This document shows, piece after piece, positions 37,111 through 47,385 of a stretch of 64,000 bases of DNA (position 1 is its first letter; every line of letters starts with the position of its first letter). Under the pieces are notes generated by a model, which ran no database searches, was not told the origin of the DNA, and saw only the letters and a list, made by a program, of their open reading frames with translations. Source of the DNA: Bacteroidota bacterium (GTDB lineage: Bacteria > Bacteroidota > Bacteroidia > Bacteroidales > JAAAOM01); assembly GCA_009908855.1 (NCBI GenBank), contig JAAAOM010000031.1, positions 169,004-233,003 on the forward strand, written 5' to 3'. Position numbers and translations under genes: made by a program.

Positions 37111-37907
37111 AGTGGTTTAAATAAGGTCCAGTATTTCAGTTTTAACTGGTTGGTTAATTCCAAAGGGCCTTGTATCGGTTTGGTATCAACAATTGTCAGT
37201 TTCGGGGCAAATTGCCTGAGCTGTTGAAACTTTTGATTGAATCGCGATATATCACCCTGGATATAAACGGGCAGGGTTTTGCTGTCCATTCCCAATTGTT
37301 TGAGGGTATTTAGGGTGAAATACAAAAAATCATTATTAACTTCGTAATAATAACTATTTAAATGGATGAGTTTCCCATTTTGGGCAACCATCATATCAAA
37401 AAGATGGGGTGTTATATGAATTAATGCAAATTTATCATGGTCCGACAGGTATTCCAGATGGCTCCACGCAGTAGGATAAATCGCACATCCTTCAAAATGT
37501 CTTAACAGCAGTGAAACCAGTTCAGTTGGCATTGAGAATATCATATATGCCTTTAGGCCTGAATTATACTCACATCTTATTTCTTCCAGTTCATTCAATG
37601 AGTGGGAAAGATTGAAAATAACGGGAATTTGATCGGAGACAAAAAGTTCATCGGGGCAAATAACGTATTTCGGTGTTTGGTAATAAATTGTGGTCTGATG
37701 AAAAGCATAAGCCGAAATCTGGTGCTTGATAATGGCATTTTCCACCATTTCCAGCAGCACTTTATGGCTTTGGATATCACCAAATTCTTCTGCACCGAAA
37801 CTGGTAATTTTGGTTGAATTGGAAGGATAGATAGAAAAAGAAAATCCATCCTGTCGAATGAGGATGGATAAGTTATATAAAGTTTGATCTTTTTCTGATT
37901 CAGTCAT
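37101..37907 (-). CDS. DUF3822 family protein
   Basis: A 268-residue protein matching DUF3822, a Bacteroidota-specific family commonly paired with rsmD. It has no membrane segment and no evident catalytic motif. The alternating strand/helix pattern and the phrase FALIHITPHLFDMMVAQNGKL recall actin-like ATPase (ASKHA) folds such as PilM; that is inference. I chose the ATG at 37907; a TTG at 37913 lengthens it by two. It starts 9 nt after the stop of the 207-residue membrane protein gene and overlaps rsmD. Confidence 0.85.
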   Translation of the reverse strand: MTESEKDQTLYNLSILIRQDGFSFSIYPSNSTKITSFGAEEFGDIQSHKVLLEMVENAIIKHQISAYAFHQTTIYYQTPKYVICPDELFVSDQIPVIFNLSHSLNELEEIRCEYNSGLKAYMIFSMPTELVSLLLRHFEGCAIYPTAWSHLEYLSDHDKFALIHITPHLFDMMVAQNGKLIHLNSYYYEVNNDFLYFTLNTLKQLGMDSKTLPVYIQGDISRFNQKFQQLRQFAPKLTIVDTKPIQGPLELTNQLKLKYWTLFKPLCA

Positions 37908-37916
37908 GGGCAACAG

Positions 37917-38540
37917 TTAATCCCAATTACCTGCATTATTAGTGGCTTCCTCCAACGATCCGACCCGAAGTCCAGGAAATCCATCCCCAATTTTTTTCCA
38001 TCGGTCGTTAAAGTTAATGGCCAGTTGTTGGTCCAGATCGTTCAATAATATATAATTGCGGACCGATGCCTCAAATACGGGTACGGTTACTTCCGAGCCT
38101 GTTTTAACCGATCCCGCTCCCATATTAAATTCCGCCTGATCAGTAAAAGGGACATAACGCATTTGATTGACAGGATATTTAATTTTTCCGAACAATGAAT
38201 CGATCACGGCAATTTTAATCGTATCCAATTGAACCAATCCCAGATCAATAGCCTGCGCTTCGGTTAATGAATCCTGGTTGTAATTACTTGTTTTTCTTAC
38301 AACCGGCAGCGAGTCATTTTGAATAAAATTTATAAGCGTATCGAAACTGCCGGTATATTCACCATACATTTCTTTATAAGCCTCCTGGGCAGTTCGAATA
38401 TCTTTCAACCTTTCAATTGTAGCATTATAACGTTTTTGTTGAACTTTTTTAAAATTAATGGGTTTCATGATGCTATTGATAAGCAAAAATCCCAACACAA
38501 CAATTAAAACGGCAAGGGCTATCTGAATGACTGTTTTCAT
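37917..38540 (-). CDS. Single-pass membrane protein of unknown function
   Basis: A 207-residue protein with one N-terminal membrane helix (IQIALAVLIVVLGFLLI) and a periplasmic domain. Just after the helix comes a helical segment with RLKDIRTAQEAYKEMYGEYTGSFDTL, which resembles the helix-plus-loop start of pilin-like or pseudopilin proteins; no prepilin peptidase site is seen. First gene of an operon with DUF3822 and rsmD. I do not recognise a named family. Confidence 0.78.
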   Translation of the reverse strand: MKTVIQIALAVLIVVLGFLLINSIMKPINFKKVQQKRYNATIERLKDIRTAQEAYKEMYGEYTGSFDTLINFIQNDSLPVVRKTSNYNQDSLTEAQAIDLGLVQLDTIKIAVIDSLFGKIKYPVNQMRYVPFTDQAEFNMGAGSVKTGSEVTVPVFEASVRNYILLNDLDQQLAINFNDRWKKIGDGFPGLRVGSLEEATNNAGNWD

Positions 38541-38569
38541 TTTAATTCAATTGTTTTTTTGTTTGATTG

Positions 38570-38577
38570 CAAATATA
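38570..38577 (-). promoter_or_regulatory. Candidate -7 box for the 207-aa/DUF3822/rsmD operon
   Basis: Minus-strand TATATTTG fits TAnnTTTG, about 30 nt upstream of the start codon at 38540. Confidence 0.4.
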
Positions 38578-38723
38578 AAAAATTAATCGAGACCGCTAAT
38601 TTAACCTTTTGATTAATTATAAAGGAATCGACAACAAAAAAATTATTTAAAAAATCATAATCTGGAATGATTACATTTTAAGAGATTAAGTATAGTTTTG
38701 AGTTTTTTCGGTAATTTTTTTAT

Positions 38724-38739
38724 GTATGATTGCGGATAA
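38724..38739 (+). repeat. Dispersed 16-nt motif, copy 2
   Basis: GTATGATTGCGGATAA, identical to 15741-15756. It lies 61 nt upstream of the RecD-like gene. Confidence 0.5.
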
Positions 38740-38786
38740 ACAATTTAAAACAGTTTTTAGAAGCATAAACTATCAGTTATTCAATA

Positions 38787-38794
38787 TATTTTTG
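38787..38794 (+). promoter_or_regulatory. Candidate -7 box for the RecD-like gene
   Basis: TATTTTTG fits TAnnTTTG and ends only 6 nt before the ATG at 38801, so the transcript would be nearly leaderless. No -33 TTG is evident. Confidence 0.3.
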
Positions 38795-38800
38795 TTTTGA

Positions 38801-40216
38801 ATGTTACATAATCATATTGCCGATAAGATCAGGTCAAACCTGCCGTGGAAGCCTACATCCGGACAGGATTCTTTCATTGATCAACTGTCAGCATTTTACC
38901 TGCGCGAAAATGAAATGGAACTGATGATCCTCAGGGGATATGCGGGAACTGGTAAAACATCATTGATCGGAGCGCTTGTAAAAGCATTTGGTGAACTCAG
39001 GCAAAAAACCATGTTAATGGCACCAACCGGAAGGGCGGCGAAGGTTTTAAGCGCTTATACACTAAAAACTGCCTTTACCATTCATAAAAAAATATACCGT
39101 CAAAAATCATCTACCGACGGGATGGGCAGGTTCGTCCTGGAGAAAAACCTTCATACCAATACGCTGTTTATTGTGGATGAATCATCCATGATTTCCAATC
39201 AGATGTCCAATAATTCAGTATTTGGCAGTGGCAATCTGCTCGATGATCTGGTTGAATACATATATTCAGGAAAAAATTGTAAATTATTACTGACAGGGGA
39301 TACAGCCCAATTACCACCTGTAGGTCTCGATGAAAGCCCTTCACTCCTGCGTACGGTAATGGAGGTTTACGGTTTAAAGGTTATTGAGTATGAATTAACG
39401 GAAGTAATGCGGCAGGCCGAAACTTCAGAATTATTAACCAATGCCACTTACCTCAGAAATTGTATAAGAAAAGAAGCGTTCCCGTTGGCTTTTTTAAAAG
39501 AAGGCAATAAAGAAATAGTACGAATAAATGGTGTTGATTTGGTGGATGAAATTACACGTGCGTATGACCTGGATGGGATCAAGGAAACCATTGTTATAAG
39601 TCGCTCCAATAAACGGGCTAACAAATATAACGAAGGCATTCGAAACCAGGTGTTGTTTCGTGATGATGAACTATGCGCAGGTGATCAATTAATGGTGGTA
39701 AAAAATAATTATCACTGGTTACAGGATGAGGAAAAAATTGATTTTATTGCCAATGGCGACATTGTGGAGGTACAACGAATCGGGAAATACCATCAGTTAT
39801 ATGGTTTTAAATTTGTTGATGTGACGGTTTCTTTCCCTGATTATGATGACATGGAGCTGGAAACAAAACTATTGCTGGACACCCTTTATACCGAAACACC
39901 GGCCTTGTCTTCCGATGAAAATAAAAACCTGTTTTATGCGGTGCTGGAGGATTATACAGATATAAAAGGCAAAAGAAACCAATATAATAAGGTGAAAGAA
40001 GACCCTTATTTCAATGCCCTGCAGGTAAAATTTGCTTATGCCATAACTTGTCATAAGGCACAAGGCGGTCAATGGAAAAATGTATTTGTTGACCAGGGAT
40101 ATTTAACCGAGGATCGATTGGATAAATCCTATTTCCGATGGTTATACACGGCATTAACACGTTCAACTGACAAAGTATATCTGGTCAATTTTGCTGATAA
40201 GTTCTTCTATCAGTAG
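38801..40216 (+). CDS. RecD-like ATP-dependent DNA helicase
   Basis: A 471-residue superfamily 1 helicase. Walker A is GYAGTGKTSL near residue 50, motif Ia is MAPTGRAAKVL, Walker B is FIVDESSMIS, motif III is LLTGDTAQLPPVG, and the C-terminal UvrD-like part has AYAITCHKAQGGQW and LYTALTRSTDKVYLV. It is shorter than RecD or RecD2 and has no nuclease domain, matching stand-alone helicases annotated as exodeoxyribonuclease V subunits in Bacteroidota. Probably acts in DNA repair. Monocistronic and convergent with yjbQ. Confidence 0.92.
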   Translation: MLHNHIADKIRSNLPWKPTSGQDSFIDQLSAFYLRENEMELMILRGYAGTGKTSLIGALVKAFGELRQKTMLMAPTGRAAKVLSAYTLKTAFTIHKKIYRQKSSTDGMGRFVLEKNLHTNTLFIVDESSMISNQMSNNSVFGSGNLLDDLVEYIYSGKNCKLLLTGDTAQLPPVGLDESPSLLRTVMEVYGLKVIEYELTEVMRQAETSELLTNATYLRNCIRKEAFPLAFLKEGNKEIVRINGVDLVDEITRAYDLDGIKETIVISRSNKRANKYNEGIRNQVLFRDDELCAGDQLMVVKNNYHWLQDEEKIDFIANGDIVEVQRIGKYHQLYGFKFVDVTVSFPDYDDMELETKLLLDTLYTETPALSSDENKNLFYAVLEDYTDIKGKRNQYNKVKEDPYFNALQVKFAYAITCHKAQGGQWKNVFVDQGYLTEDRLDKSYFRWLYTALTRSTDKVYLVNFADKFFYQ

Positions 40217-40219
40217 TTA

Positions 40220-40636
40220 TTACGCTCCGATAATCTTTACCAGCACCCTTTTTTTTCGCTTACCATCAAACTCACCATAAAAAATTTGTTCCCAGGGGCC
40301 AAAATCAAGTTTACCCCCGGTAATTGCAACCACCACCTCACGTCCCATTATGGTTCTTTTCAGGTGTGCATCGGCATTGTCCTCAAATCCATTGTGCTTG
40401 TACTGGTCATAAGGTTTCTCAGGTGCCAGTTTTTCCAGCCATACCTCAAAATCGTGATGCAGGCCTGATTCATCATCATTAATAAACACACTGGCTGAGA
40501 TATGCATGGCATTTACCAAAACAAGTCCTTCTTTCACACCGCTTTCCTGAAGACATTCTTCAACCTTAGGCGTGATGTTAATCAGTTGGCGGCGTTGTTG
40601 AGTTTCAAACCATAGTTCTTTTTTGTAGGATTTCAT
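40220..40636 (-). CDS. YjbQ family (UPF0047) protein
   Basis: A 138-residue YjbQ/UPF0047 protein, trimeric in known members and reported to have weak thiamine-phosphate synthase activity. The conserved blocks are [34 protein letters not shown] and [18 protein letters not shown], including the metal-ligand His residues. Lies 35 nt after the phosphoglucomutase gene at the end of the nucleotide-sugar operon; a functional link is not evident. Confidence 0.9.
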   Translation of the reverse strand: MKSYKKELWFETQQRRQLINITPKVEECLQESGVKEGLVLVNAMHISASVFINDDESGLHHDFEVWLEKLAPEKPYDQYKHNGFEDNADAHLKRTIMGREVVVAITGGKLDFGPWEQIFYGEFDGKRKKRVLVKIIGA

Positions 40637-40671
40637 AATATGATTTCGTTTAATGATGAAAAATTCAAAAA

Positions 40672-42414
40672 CTAATCCACCAGTTCTTTAATAATATGTT
40701 GAATCTTCTGGTCTAATTGGTCGTTTGTTTTGTTATAATTTTCCTTACTATCCAATTTACCTTTCACGCTGAAATAAAATTTAATTTTTGGTTCGGTACC
40801 TGACGGGCGAATGGATATTTTGGAACCATCATCAAGGAAAAACTGCAAGACATTTGATTTTGGCAGTTCTATAGTACTTTCTTTACCATTGGTCATATTT
40901 TTACTTAAGGAAGTATAATAATCCCTTATTTCGGTAATCCTGGAATTGTTAATGCTTTTTGGCGGATTTTCCCTGAATTTTTTCATCATGGCCTCTATTT
41001 CTTCAGCACCGGCTTTGCCTTTTCTAACAACTGAAATAAGGTGCTCTTTGTAAAATGAAAACTCCTGATAAATATCCAACAGGAAGTCAAACAATGATTT
41101 ACCCTGGTTTTTGGCATAAGCGGCCACTTCCGCAATTAATGCACAGGAAAGTATAGCATCTTTGTCACGCACAAATTCGCCGGCCAGGTAACCATAGCTC
41201 TCTTCTCCACCGCCTATAAACACTTTTTCACCTTCATTTTGCCTCATAATATCGGCGATGTATTTAAATCCGGTTAGTACGTCATATTTTTCAACTTTGT
41301 ATTTGTCTGCAATCTCAAATAATAACTCACTTGTAACAATAGTTTTAACTATATATTCCCGGCCCTTAATTTTTCCCTGATCATTCCATTGTTTTAAAAG
41401 GTAGTTGATGAGAACTGCTGCTGTTTGATTGCCATTCAGAATCACATATTCCCCCTTGTCATTTTTAACCACGATTCCAACCCTGTCAGCGTCCGGGTCG
41501 GTACCCATTATAATGTCAGCATTTATTTCTTTCCCTTTGTCTATAGCCAGTTTAAGCGCAGCATTTTCCTCAGGATTGGGAGAGTGGACAGTAGGAAAAT
41601 TGCCATCAACAACATCCTGTTCAGGAACGTTGTAAATATTTTTAAACCCCATTTTTTTCAACACCATAGGTACCAATTTCACCCCGGTTCCGTGGATGGG
41701 TGTATATACGATTTTTAAATCGCTGTTTTTTTCGATTACGTCAGACGCAAGGGATAATTCTTTGATCTTATCAGTGTACAATTCATCAAAATCATTTCCA
41801 ACCGATACAATTAAATTTTCATTGGCTTTCCATTTCACTTCATCGATACCGTCGATCCTTTGTACTTCTGTAATAATATTTTTATCGTGTGGTGCAATAA
41901 TCTGACCACCATCTTCCCAGTATGCTTTAAATCCGTTATATTCTTTAGGGTTGTGAGATGCAGTAATCACAACGCCGGTTTGGCATCCAAAATGACGAAT
42001 GGCAAAAGACAGCTCAGGGGTTGGGCGCAAACTTTCAAATAAATATACCTGAAATCCGTTGCCGGTAAATATTTTTGCGGCTGTTTCGGCAAAAAGCCGG
42101 CTATTATTCCGACAGTCGTGTGCAATGGCTACTTTGATATCAGGTAAATGGGTGAATTCATTTTTCACATAATTAGCCAAGCCCTGGGTAGCCATGCCCA
42201 CCGTATATATATTCATGCGGTTGGTTCCTACCCCCATGATACCGCGCAATCCACCTGTGCCAAATCCCAGGTCTTTATAAAAGCATTCTATCAATTCCTC
42301 TTCATTGTTTGATAACAGATTTTGTACCGCTTGTTTGGTTTCAGCATCGTAGTTTCCGTCCAGCCAAATACGGGCTTTTTTCTTTACAGTATTCAAAAGT
42401 TCAGTATTTTCCAT
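40672..42414 (-). CDS. Phosphoglucomutase/phosphomannomutase (phospho-sugar mutase)
   Basis: Interconverts glucose 6-phosphate and glucose 1-phosphate or related sugars. The 580-residue alpha-D-phosphohexomutase has the four domains of the PGM2-like branch. The phosphoserine loop is TASHNP with Ser153, the metal loop DPDADRVG, the sugar-binding [12 protein letters not shown], and the phosphate-binding [12 protein letters not shown]. In this operon it would supply glucose 1-phosphate for the rfbA and UDP-glucose branches. 11 nt downstream of rfbD. Confidence 0.93.
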   Translation of the reverse strand: MENTELLNTVKKKARIWLDGNYDAETKQAVQNLLSNNEEELIECFYKDLGFGTGGLRGIMGVGTNRMNIYTVGMATQGLANYVKNEFTHLPDIKVAIAHDCRNNSRLFAETAAKIFTGNGFQVYLFESLRPTPELSFAIRHFGCQTGVVITASHNPKEYNGFKAYWEDGGQIIAPHDKNIITEVQRIDGIDEVKWKANENLIVSVGNDFDELYTDKIKELSLASDVIEKNSDLKIVYTPIHGTGVKLVPMVLKKMGFKNIYNVPEQDVVDGNFPTVHSPNPEENAALKLAIDKGKEINADIIMGTDPDADRVGIVVKNDKGEYVILNGNQTAAVLINYLLKQWNDQGKIKGREYIVKTIVTSELLFEIADKYKVEKYDVLTGFKYIADIMRQNEGEKVFIGGGEESYGYLAGEFVRDKDAILSCALIAEVAAYAKNQGKSLFDFLLDIYQEFSFYKEHLISVVRKGKAGAEEIEAMMKKFRENPPKSINNSRITEIRDYYTSLSKNMTNGKESTIELPKSNVLQFFLDDGSKISIRPSGTEPKIKFYFSVKGKLDSKENYNKTNDQLDQKIQHIIKELVD

Positions 42415-42425
42415 TGTTACAGATT

Positions 42426-43292
42426 TTATAGGTCTATTTTATCAAGGCATTCAATTAAACTATCGTGCCAATGAGGAATGGCTAAATTATATGTTTTCTT
42501 AATTTTATTTTTATTCAGCACGCTATAAGCAGGTCTTGTTGCCGGTAGCGGATATTCATGTGTTTCAATGGCTTTTATTTTACATTTCAATTTTTTATGC
42601 TTCATAATGGCATGTGCAAAATCGTACCAACTGGCTACTCCTTCGTTACTGAAATGATACATGCCGGTTGCCAGTGTACCTTTGTCTGATGATGCCTCAA
42701 TGATTTTTAAAATGGCCATTGCCATGTCACGCGCATAGGTGGGCGTACCGGTTTGATCGTAAACCACACCAAGCGATTCCTTTTCTTGTCCTAACCGAAT
42801 CATGGTATGCACAAAATTTTTGCCGAAGGCAGAATATAACCATGATGTCCTGATTACCAGTGTTCGTTCGTATTCAAGTGCTGTCTCTTCACCGGCTCTC
42901 TTGGAGAGGCCATATTTGCTCAGCGGTGCAGGTTTATCACTTTCGGTATAAGGTTTGTTCTTTTTGCCGTCAAATACAAAATCCGTTGAAATATGAATGA
43001 GATAAGCATTTTTCTGTCGGGCCAACGCCACTAAATTCTCTATGGCCGTTGCGTTTACCATAAGGGCCTTTTCATATTCATCTTCGGCCTTATCTACTGC
43101 TGTGTAAGCAGCACAATTGATAATGCCATCAAATTTATGGGTTTTTCCATATTCCGATAATGCATCTTTATTTGTTACATCAAGTGTTTGCGAATCACAG
43201 AATTGAAATGTAAAGTTGTTGTGTGTTTTTGATAATTCCTGAAACTCGGAACCCAACTGGCCGTTTGCCCCGGTTATTAATATATTCTTCAT
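42426..43292 (-). CDS. rfbD: dTDP-4-dehydrorhamnose reductase
   Basis: Last step of dTDP-L-rhamnose synthesis. The SDR nucleotide-binding motif is GANGQLGSEF. The catalytic YxxxK pair lies in SKYGLSKRAGEE, and the family marks NCAAYTAVDKAE, STDFVFDGKK and RTSWLYS are present. The 288-residue length is normal. 8 nt after rfbC. Confidence 0.95.
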   Translation of the reverse strand: MKNILITGANGQLGSEFQELSKTHNNFTFQFCDSQTLDVTNKDALSEYGKTHKFDGIINCAAYTAVDKAEDEYEKALMVNATAIENLVALARQKNAYLIHISTDFVFDGKKNKPYTESDKPAPLSKYGLSKRAGEETALEYERTLVIRTSWLYSAFGKNFVHTMIRLGQEKESLGVVYDQTGTPTYARDMAMAILKIIEASSDKGTLATGMYHFSNEGVASWYDFAHAIMKHKKLKCKIKAIETHEYPLPATRPAYSVLNKNKIKKTYNLAIPHWHDSLIECLDKIDL

Positions 43293-43300
43293 AGCTGCTT

Positions 43301-43858
43301 CTATTCAAAAACAAAGTCTGTTTTATAATCTTGAAATTTCGGTAATTTGATATCTTTCTGGGAAATAATTTCTTTACCCTTTTCAATTTTCCAATTTATA
43401 TTCAGGGTGGGATCGTTGTAAATAATTCCGCCTTCGGTTTCGGGTGCGTAAAAATGGTCGCACTTATAAAAAACAATTGCCGTCTCGGACAGGACAGAAA
43501 ATCCGTGAGCAAAGCCTTTGGGAATCAGGAATTGTTTTTTATTGGACTCGGATAATTCAGCTCCATACCATTGTCCGTAAGTTGGTGAACCTTTACGAAT
43601 ATCTACGGCAACGTCATAAATGGATCCCTGAAGCACCCGAACCAGCTTGGTTTGTGCATGCGGATTTTTTTGAAAGTGAAGGCCGCGAATAACACCATAA
43701 TTCGATTTGGACTCGTTATCCTGAATAAAAGTGAATTGAATATCGTTTTCCTGAAATTTCTTTTGGTTGTAGGATTCAAAAAAATATCCCCGGTCGTCTT
43801 CAAATACCTTGGGAACGATAATTTTTAATCCCGGTAAACCTGTTTCTCTGATTGTCAT
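43301..43858 (-). CDS. rfbC: dTDP-4-dehydrorhamnose 3,5-epimerase
   Basis: Epimerises C3 and C5 of the dTDP-4-keto-6-deoxyglucose ring. The cupin fold carries GYFFESYNQKKF, IRGLHFQ with the catalytic His, DIRKGSPTYGQW, IPKGFAHGFSVLS and the Tyr-bearing YKCDHFYAPETEGGI. The 185-residue length matches the family. It lies between rfbA and rfbD with 5- and 8-nt gaps. Confidence 0.96.
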   Translation of the reverse strand: MTIRETGLPGLKIIVPKVFEDDRGYFFESYNQKKFQENDIQFTFIQDNESKSNYGVIRGLHFQKNPHAQTKLVRVLQGSIYDVAVDIRKGSPTYGQWYGAELSESNKKQFLIPKGFAHGFSVLSETAIVFYKCDHFYAPETEGGIIYNDPTLNINWKIEKGKEIISQKDIKLPKFQDYKTDFVFE

Positions 43859-43863
43859 AGTAT

Positions 43864-44745
43864 TTAGAAAGCTTTTATTTCACGATTGGCTATGCGCATT
43901 AAATATTGTCCGTATTTGTTTTTGATCATAGGTTGTGCCAAATGTATGAGTTGGTCTCTGTTAATAAAACCTTTATTGAAAGCAATTTCTTCAATACATG
44001 ATATTTTCAGCCCCTGGCGTGATTCAACCGTGTGTATAAAATTAGATGCTTCCAACAGGCTAACATGTGTACCTGTGTCTAACCAGGCAAAGCCGCGTCC
44101 CATTAATTCCACCCCCAATCGTTGTTCATTAAGGTACAACCTGTTCAGATCGGTGATTTCCAGTTCACCCCGGGCAGATGGTTTCAATGTTTTTGCTTTT
44201 TCCACCACATCATTGCTGTAAAAATAGAGTCCGGTAACTGCATAGTTCGATTTAGGTTTTTCGGGTTTTTCTTCCAGGCTCATTACTTTGCCTTCTTCAT
44301 CAAATTCAACTACACCATAACGCTGCGGGTCGTTCACATAATAGCCGAAAACAACGGCACCATCATCTAATTGGGCTGTTTGTTGCAGCATTTGACCAAG
44401 TCCGTGACCATAAAAAATGTTATCGCCCAATATCAGGCATACATGGTCGTCACCAATAAATTCATCGCCAATTATAAAAGCCTGTGCAAGTCCATCGGGC
44501 GAAGGCTGTACTTTATATGAAATATCCAGACCTAAATGATCGCCGGTACCGAATAAACGTTGAAAAGTGGGGGTGTCATCCGGGGTACTGATTATCAGAA
44601 TATCCTTAATACCGGCCAGCATTAGAACTGATAGGGGGTAGTAGATCATGGGTTTATCATAAACCGGCATAATTTGTTTTGATATGGCCTGGGTTAACGG
44701 GTATAATCGTGTGCCGGACCCGCCGGCAAGAATGATTCCTTTCAT
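43864..44745 (-). CDS. rfbA: Glucose-1-phosphate thymidylyltransferase
   Basis: Makes dTDP-glucose from glucose 1-phosphate and dTTP. The nucleotidyltransferase signature is [14 protein letters not shown], followed by [28 protein letters not shown] and [10 protein letters not shown]. The 293-residue length is typical. Its ATG overlaps the stop of the upstream UXS gene by 4 nt (ATGA), implying coupled translation. Confidence 0.96.
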   Translation of the reverse strand: MKGIILAGGSGTRLYPLTQAISKQIMPVYDKPMIYYPLSVLMLAGIKDILIISTPDDTPTFQRLFGTGDHLGLDISYKVQPSPDGLAQAFIIGDEFIGDDHVCLILGDNIFYGHGLGQMLQQTAQLDDGAVVFGYYVNDPQRYGVVEFDEEGKVMSLEEKPEKPKSNYAVTGLYFYSNDVVEKAKTLKPSARGELEITDLNRLYLNEQRLGVELMGRGFAWLDTGTHVSLLEASNFIHTVESRQGLKISCIEEIAFNKGFINRDQLIHLAQPMIKNKYGQYLMRIANREIKAF

Positions 44746-45698
44746 AAAGTTACCGTTTTTTTCTTCAATACTTCCTCAAAATAAGCGATTGTTTCTTTTA
44801 AACCATCTTCTAAATAAACAACAGGTTGCCATTTATCAAGTTTTTCGTAGGCCAGGGTTATGTCCGGCTTCCGTTGAACAGGATCGTCCTGTGGCAATGG
44901 CATATAACTGATTTTAGAAGTTGAGTTGGTCATTTCAATGATTTTCTCAGCCAGCTCTTTTATGGTAAACTCCCCCGGATTACCCAGATTTACCGGGCCT
45001 GTAAAGTCATTGTCGGTATTCATGGTTCGAATCATACCTTCAACCAAATCACTTACATACTGAAAACTTCGGGTTTGTTGGCCTTTTCCGTAAATAGTAA
45101 TGTCTTTGTTTTGTAGCGCCTGAACAATAAAATTGGATACCACCCTTCCGTCGACGGGATCCATACGGGGTCCATAAGTATTGAAGATACGAATGATTTT
45201 TATTTGTACATTGTTCTGGCGGTGATAATCCATAAAAAGTGTTTCTGCACAGCGTTTGCCCTCATCGTAACAGGAGCGTATACCTATGGGATTCACATGG
45301 CCCCAGTAATCTTCTTTTTGCGGATGTACTTTCGGATCGCCATATACTTCACTGGTCGATGCCTGCAGTATCTTTGCCCTAATGCGTTTGGCCAGTCCCA
45401 ACATATTTACTGAACCCATGACGGATGTTTTTACCGTTTTTATCGGGTTATATTGGTAATGCACCGGTGAGGCGGGACAAGCCAGGTTGTATATCTCATC
45501 TACCTCAATCATATAGGGTTTGGTGATATCGTGCCTTACCAGTTCGAAAAATGGATTGTTAAAAAGGTGGACAATATTTTCTTTTGATCCGGTAAAATAA
45601 TTATCCAGGCATACTACTTCATGGCCTTCGTTCAGCAATCGTTCACATAAATGCGACCCGATGAACCCTGCTCCTCCGGTTATGAGTATTCTTTTCAT
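44742..45698 (-). CDS. UDP-glucuronate decarboxylase (UDP-xylose synthase)
   Basis: Extended SDR that decarboxylates UDP-glucuronate to UDP-xylose. The NAD motif is [12 protein letters not shown], and [18 protein letters not shown] and [12 protein letters not shown] are specific to UXS. The catalytic YxxxK (Tyr144, Lys148) lies in [14 protein letters not shown]. The 318-residue length matches soluble bacterial UXS. It acts after UGD, whose gene precedes it by 21 nt. The place where rfbB (dTDP-glucose dehydratase) would be expected is taken by this gene. Alternative: a UDP-glucuronate epimerase, but the UXS motifs argue against it. Confidence 0.93.
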   Translation of the reverse strand: MKRILITGGAGFIGSHLCERLLNEGHEVVCLDNYFTGSKENIVHLFNNPFFELVRHDITKPYMIEVDEIYNLACPASPVHYQYNPIKTVKTSVMGSVNMLGLAKRIRAKILQASTSEVYGDPKVHPQKEDYWGHVNPIGIRSCYDEGKRCAETLFMDYHRQNNVQIKIIRIFNTYGPRMDPVDGRVVSNFIVQALQNKDITIYGKGQQTRSFQYVSDLVEGMIRTMNTDNDFTGPVNLGNPGEFTIKELAEKIIEMTNSTSKISYMPLPQDDPVQRKPDITLAYEKLDKWQPVVYLEDGLKETIAYFEEVLKKKTVTL

Positions 45699-45719
45699 TT
45701 AAAATGTGTTAGTGTTCTG

Positions 45720-47054
45720 TTACTTCTTTAATAGTACAGGATTTCTGCCGATACTGTAATATTCAAATCCAAATTCTTTCATTTCATTGGGATCATAAAT
45801 ATTTCTTCCATCGAAAATAATTTTATTTTTCATTATTTTTTGCAATACTTTATAATTAGGAACCCTGAATTCGGGCCATTCGGTTATCAGTATTAATGCA
45901 TCAGCATCAATAAGTGCATCATAATTGTCTTCGGCATATTCGATTTTATCTCCCAGGATTCTCCTGGCCTCATCCATGGCCACCGGATCATAAGCTTTAA
46001 CTTTAGCGCCTTCAGCCAATAGTTTATCAATGAGTACAAGCGACGGTGCTTCCCGCATATCATCGGTTTGTGGTTTAAAAGAAAGCCCCCACATACCAAA
46101 ATTTTTTCCCTTCAGGTCACCGTTAAAATGGTGGTGAATTTTATTAAAGATTACCTCCTTTTGACGTGTATTTACATTCTCAACAGACTGTAATATTTCC
46201 AGGTTGTATTTATTATCGGTTCCGGTTTTAATAAGGGCTTTTACATCTTTCGGAAAACAGGACCCACCATAACCTGCACCGGCATATATAAATTTCGGGC
46301 CGATACGACTGTCGCTACCAATTCCTTTTCGTACCATGTTTACATCGGCACCTACAATTTCGCATAAATTGGCAATATCGTTCATAAAACTGATTTTGGT
46401 AGCCAGCATTGAATTGGCAGCGTATTTGGTTAGTTCGGCACTGGGAATATCCATAAAAAGCAATGGATGGCCATTTAGCAGGAAGGGATGATAAAGACGT
46501 TCCATTATTTTTTTACCCCGGTCGTTGTCAACACCTACCACTATACGGTCGGGCTTCAGAAAATCGCTGATCGCAGCACCTTCCTTTAAGAATTCCGGAT
46601 TGGAGGCTACATCGAATTCAAGCGCTGAGTTACGTTTGTCCAACTCACTTTTAACTGCTTTTCGTACTTTTTCTGATGTTCCGATGGGTACCGTACTTTT
46701 GGTTACAACCAGTATATAATCCTGCATATACATACCAATTTCACGGGCAACTCCCAATACATATTTTAAATCGGCACTTCCATCTTCGTCTGGTGGCGTA
46801 CCGACGGCAATAAAAATAGCTTCGGCATCCAATATACTTTCTTTTAAACTGGTGGAGAAAGACAGTCTTTTTTTCTCTACATTGGTTTTAACAAGATTTT
46901 CCAGCCCCGGCTCATAGATGGGAATTTTTCCTTCATGAAGCTTGTTTATTTTGGCTTCATCAATATCAATACATGTTACCGTAACGCCGGTTTCGGCAAA
47001 ACATGTACCGGTAACAAGTCCTACATAACCGGTACCGACAATGGCTATTTTCAT
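45720..47054 (-). CDS. ugd: UDP-glucose 6-dehydrogenase
   Basis: Oxidises UDP-glucose to UDP-glucuronate. The NAD-binding motif is GTGYVGLVTGTC, the catalytic thiol Cys266 lies in AGYGGSCFPKDV, and SNPEFLKEGAAISDF and the C-terminal WGLSFKPQTDDMREAPS complete the family pattern. The 444-residue length is standard. First gene of the leftward nucleotide-sugar operon (UGD, UXS, rfbA, rfbC, rfbD, phosphoglucomutase, yjbQ). Confidence 0.96.
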   Translation of the reverse strand: MKIAIVGTGYVGLVTGTCFAETGVTVTCIDIDEAKINKLHEGKIPIYEPGLENLVKTNVEKKRLSFSTSLKESILDAEAIFIAVGTPPDEDGSADLKYVLGVAREIGMYMQDYILVVTKSTVPIGTSEKVRKAVKSELDKRNSALEFDVASNPEFLKEGAAISDFLKPDRIVVGVDNDRGKKIMERLYHPFLLNGHPLLFMDIPSAELTKYAANSMLATKISFMNDIANLCEIVGADVNMVRKGIGSDSRIGPKFIYAGAGYGGSCFPKDVKALIKTGTDNKYNLEILQSVENVNTRQKEVIFNKIHHHFNGDLKGKNFGMWGLSFKPQTDDMREAPSLVLIDKLLAEGAKVKAYDPVAMDEARRILGDKIEYAEDNYDALIDADALILITEWPEFRVPNYKVLQKIMKNKIIFDGRNIYDPNEMKEFGFEYYSIGRNPVLLKK

Positions 47055-47080
47055 ATTAAATTATTGTTTGGTTTAGATGC

Positions 47081-47088
47081 CAAAATTA
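47081..47088 (-). promoter_or_regulatory. Candidate -7 box for the nucleotide-sugar operon
   Basis: Minus-strand TAATTTTG fits TAnnTTTG, 27 nt upstream of the UGD start codon. Confidence 0.35.
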
Positions 47089-47295
47089 TTTGATTGCCCA
47101 AAGTTATCATAAAATAATAGGTGAGAAATATTATTTTTTGATATAATAACCTCTTGCAGTGACGTAATATATATTATATTTTAGTAAAAAAAGGTGCTGT
47201 ATTGGCTTTTATACAGGATTTTTTGTAAATTACAATTAAAATTGTCCTTCCCTAATTAAGGGAAATTACTGAGGATGACAAAATTATTAGGTGGA

Positions 47296-47328
47296 TTGTT
47301 ATATTTGTTGGCGAAATTTATAATTTTG
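47296..47328 (+). promoter_or_regulatory. Promoter of rpsA
   Basis: A -33 TTG (47296-47298) and a -7 box TAATTTTG (47321-47328) are 22 nt apart. A second -7 candidate, TATATTTG, lies at 47300-47307. The leader to the ATG at 47386 would be about 50 nt. Confidence 0.5.
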
Positions 47329-47385
47329 CAGCTCTAAAATAAATAAATATAATGTCTAACCTATTAAAGATTAGTTTTTATTAGT

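Larger units (their letters stand above)
47055..47385. other. 331-nt divergent promoter region between UGD and rpsA
   Basis: AT-rich and without a gene. It carries promoter candidates in both directions: a minus-strand TAATTTTG at 47081-47088 for the sugar operon, and two plus-strand -7 boxes near rpsA. No clear hairpin or riboswitch recognised. Confidence 0.6.
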
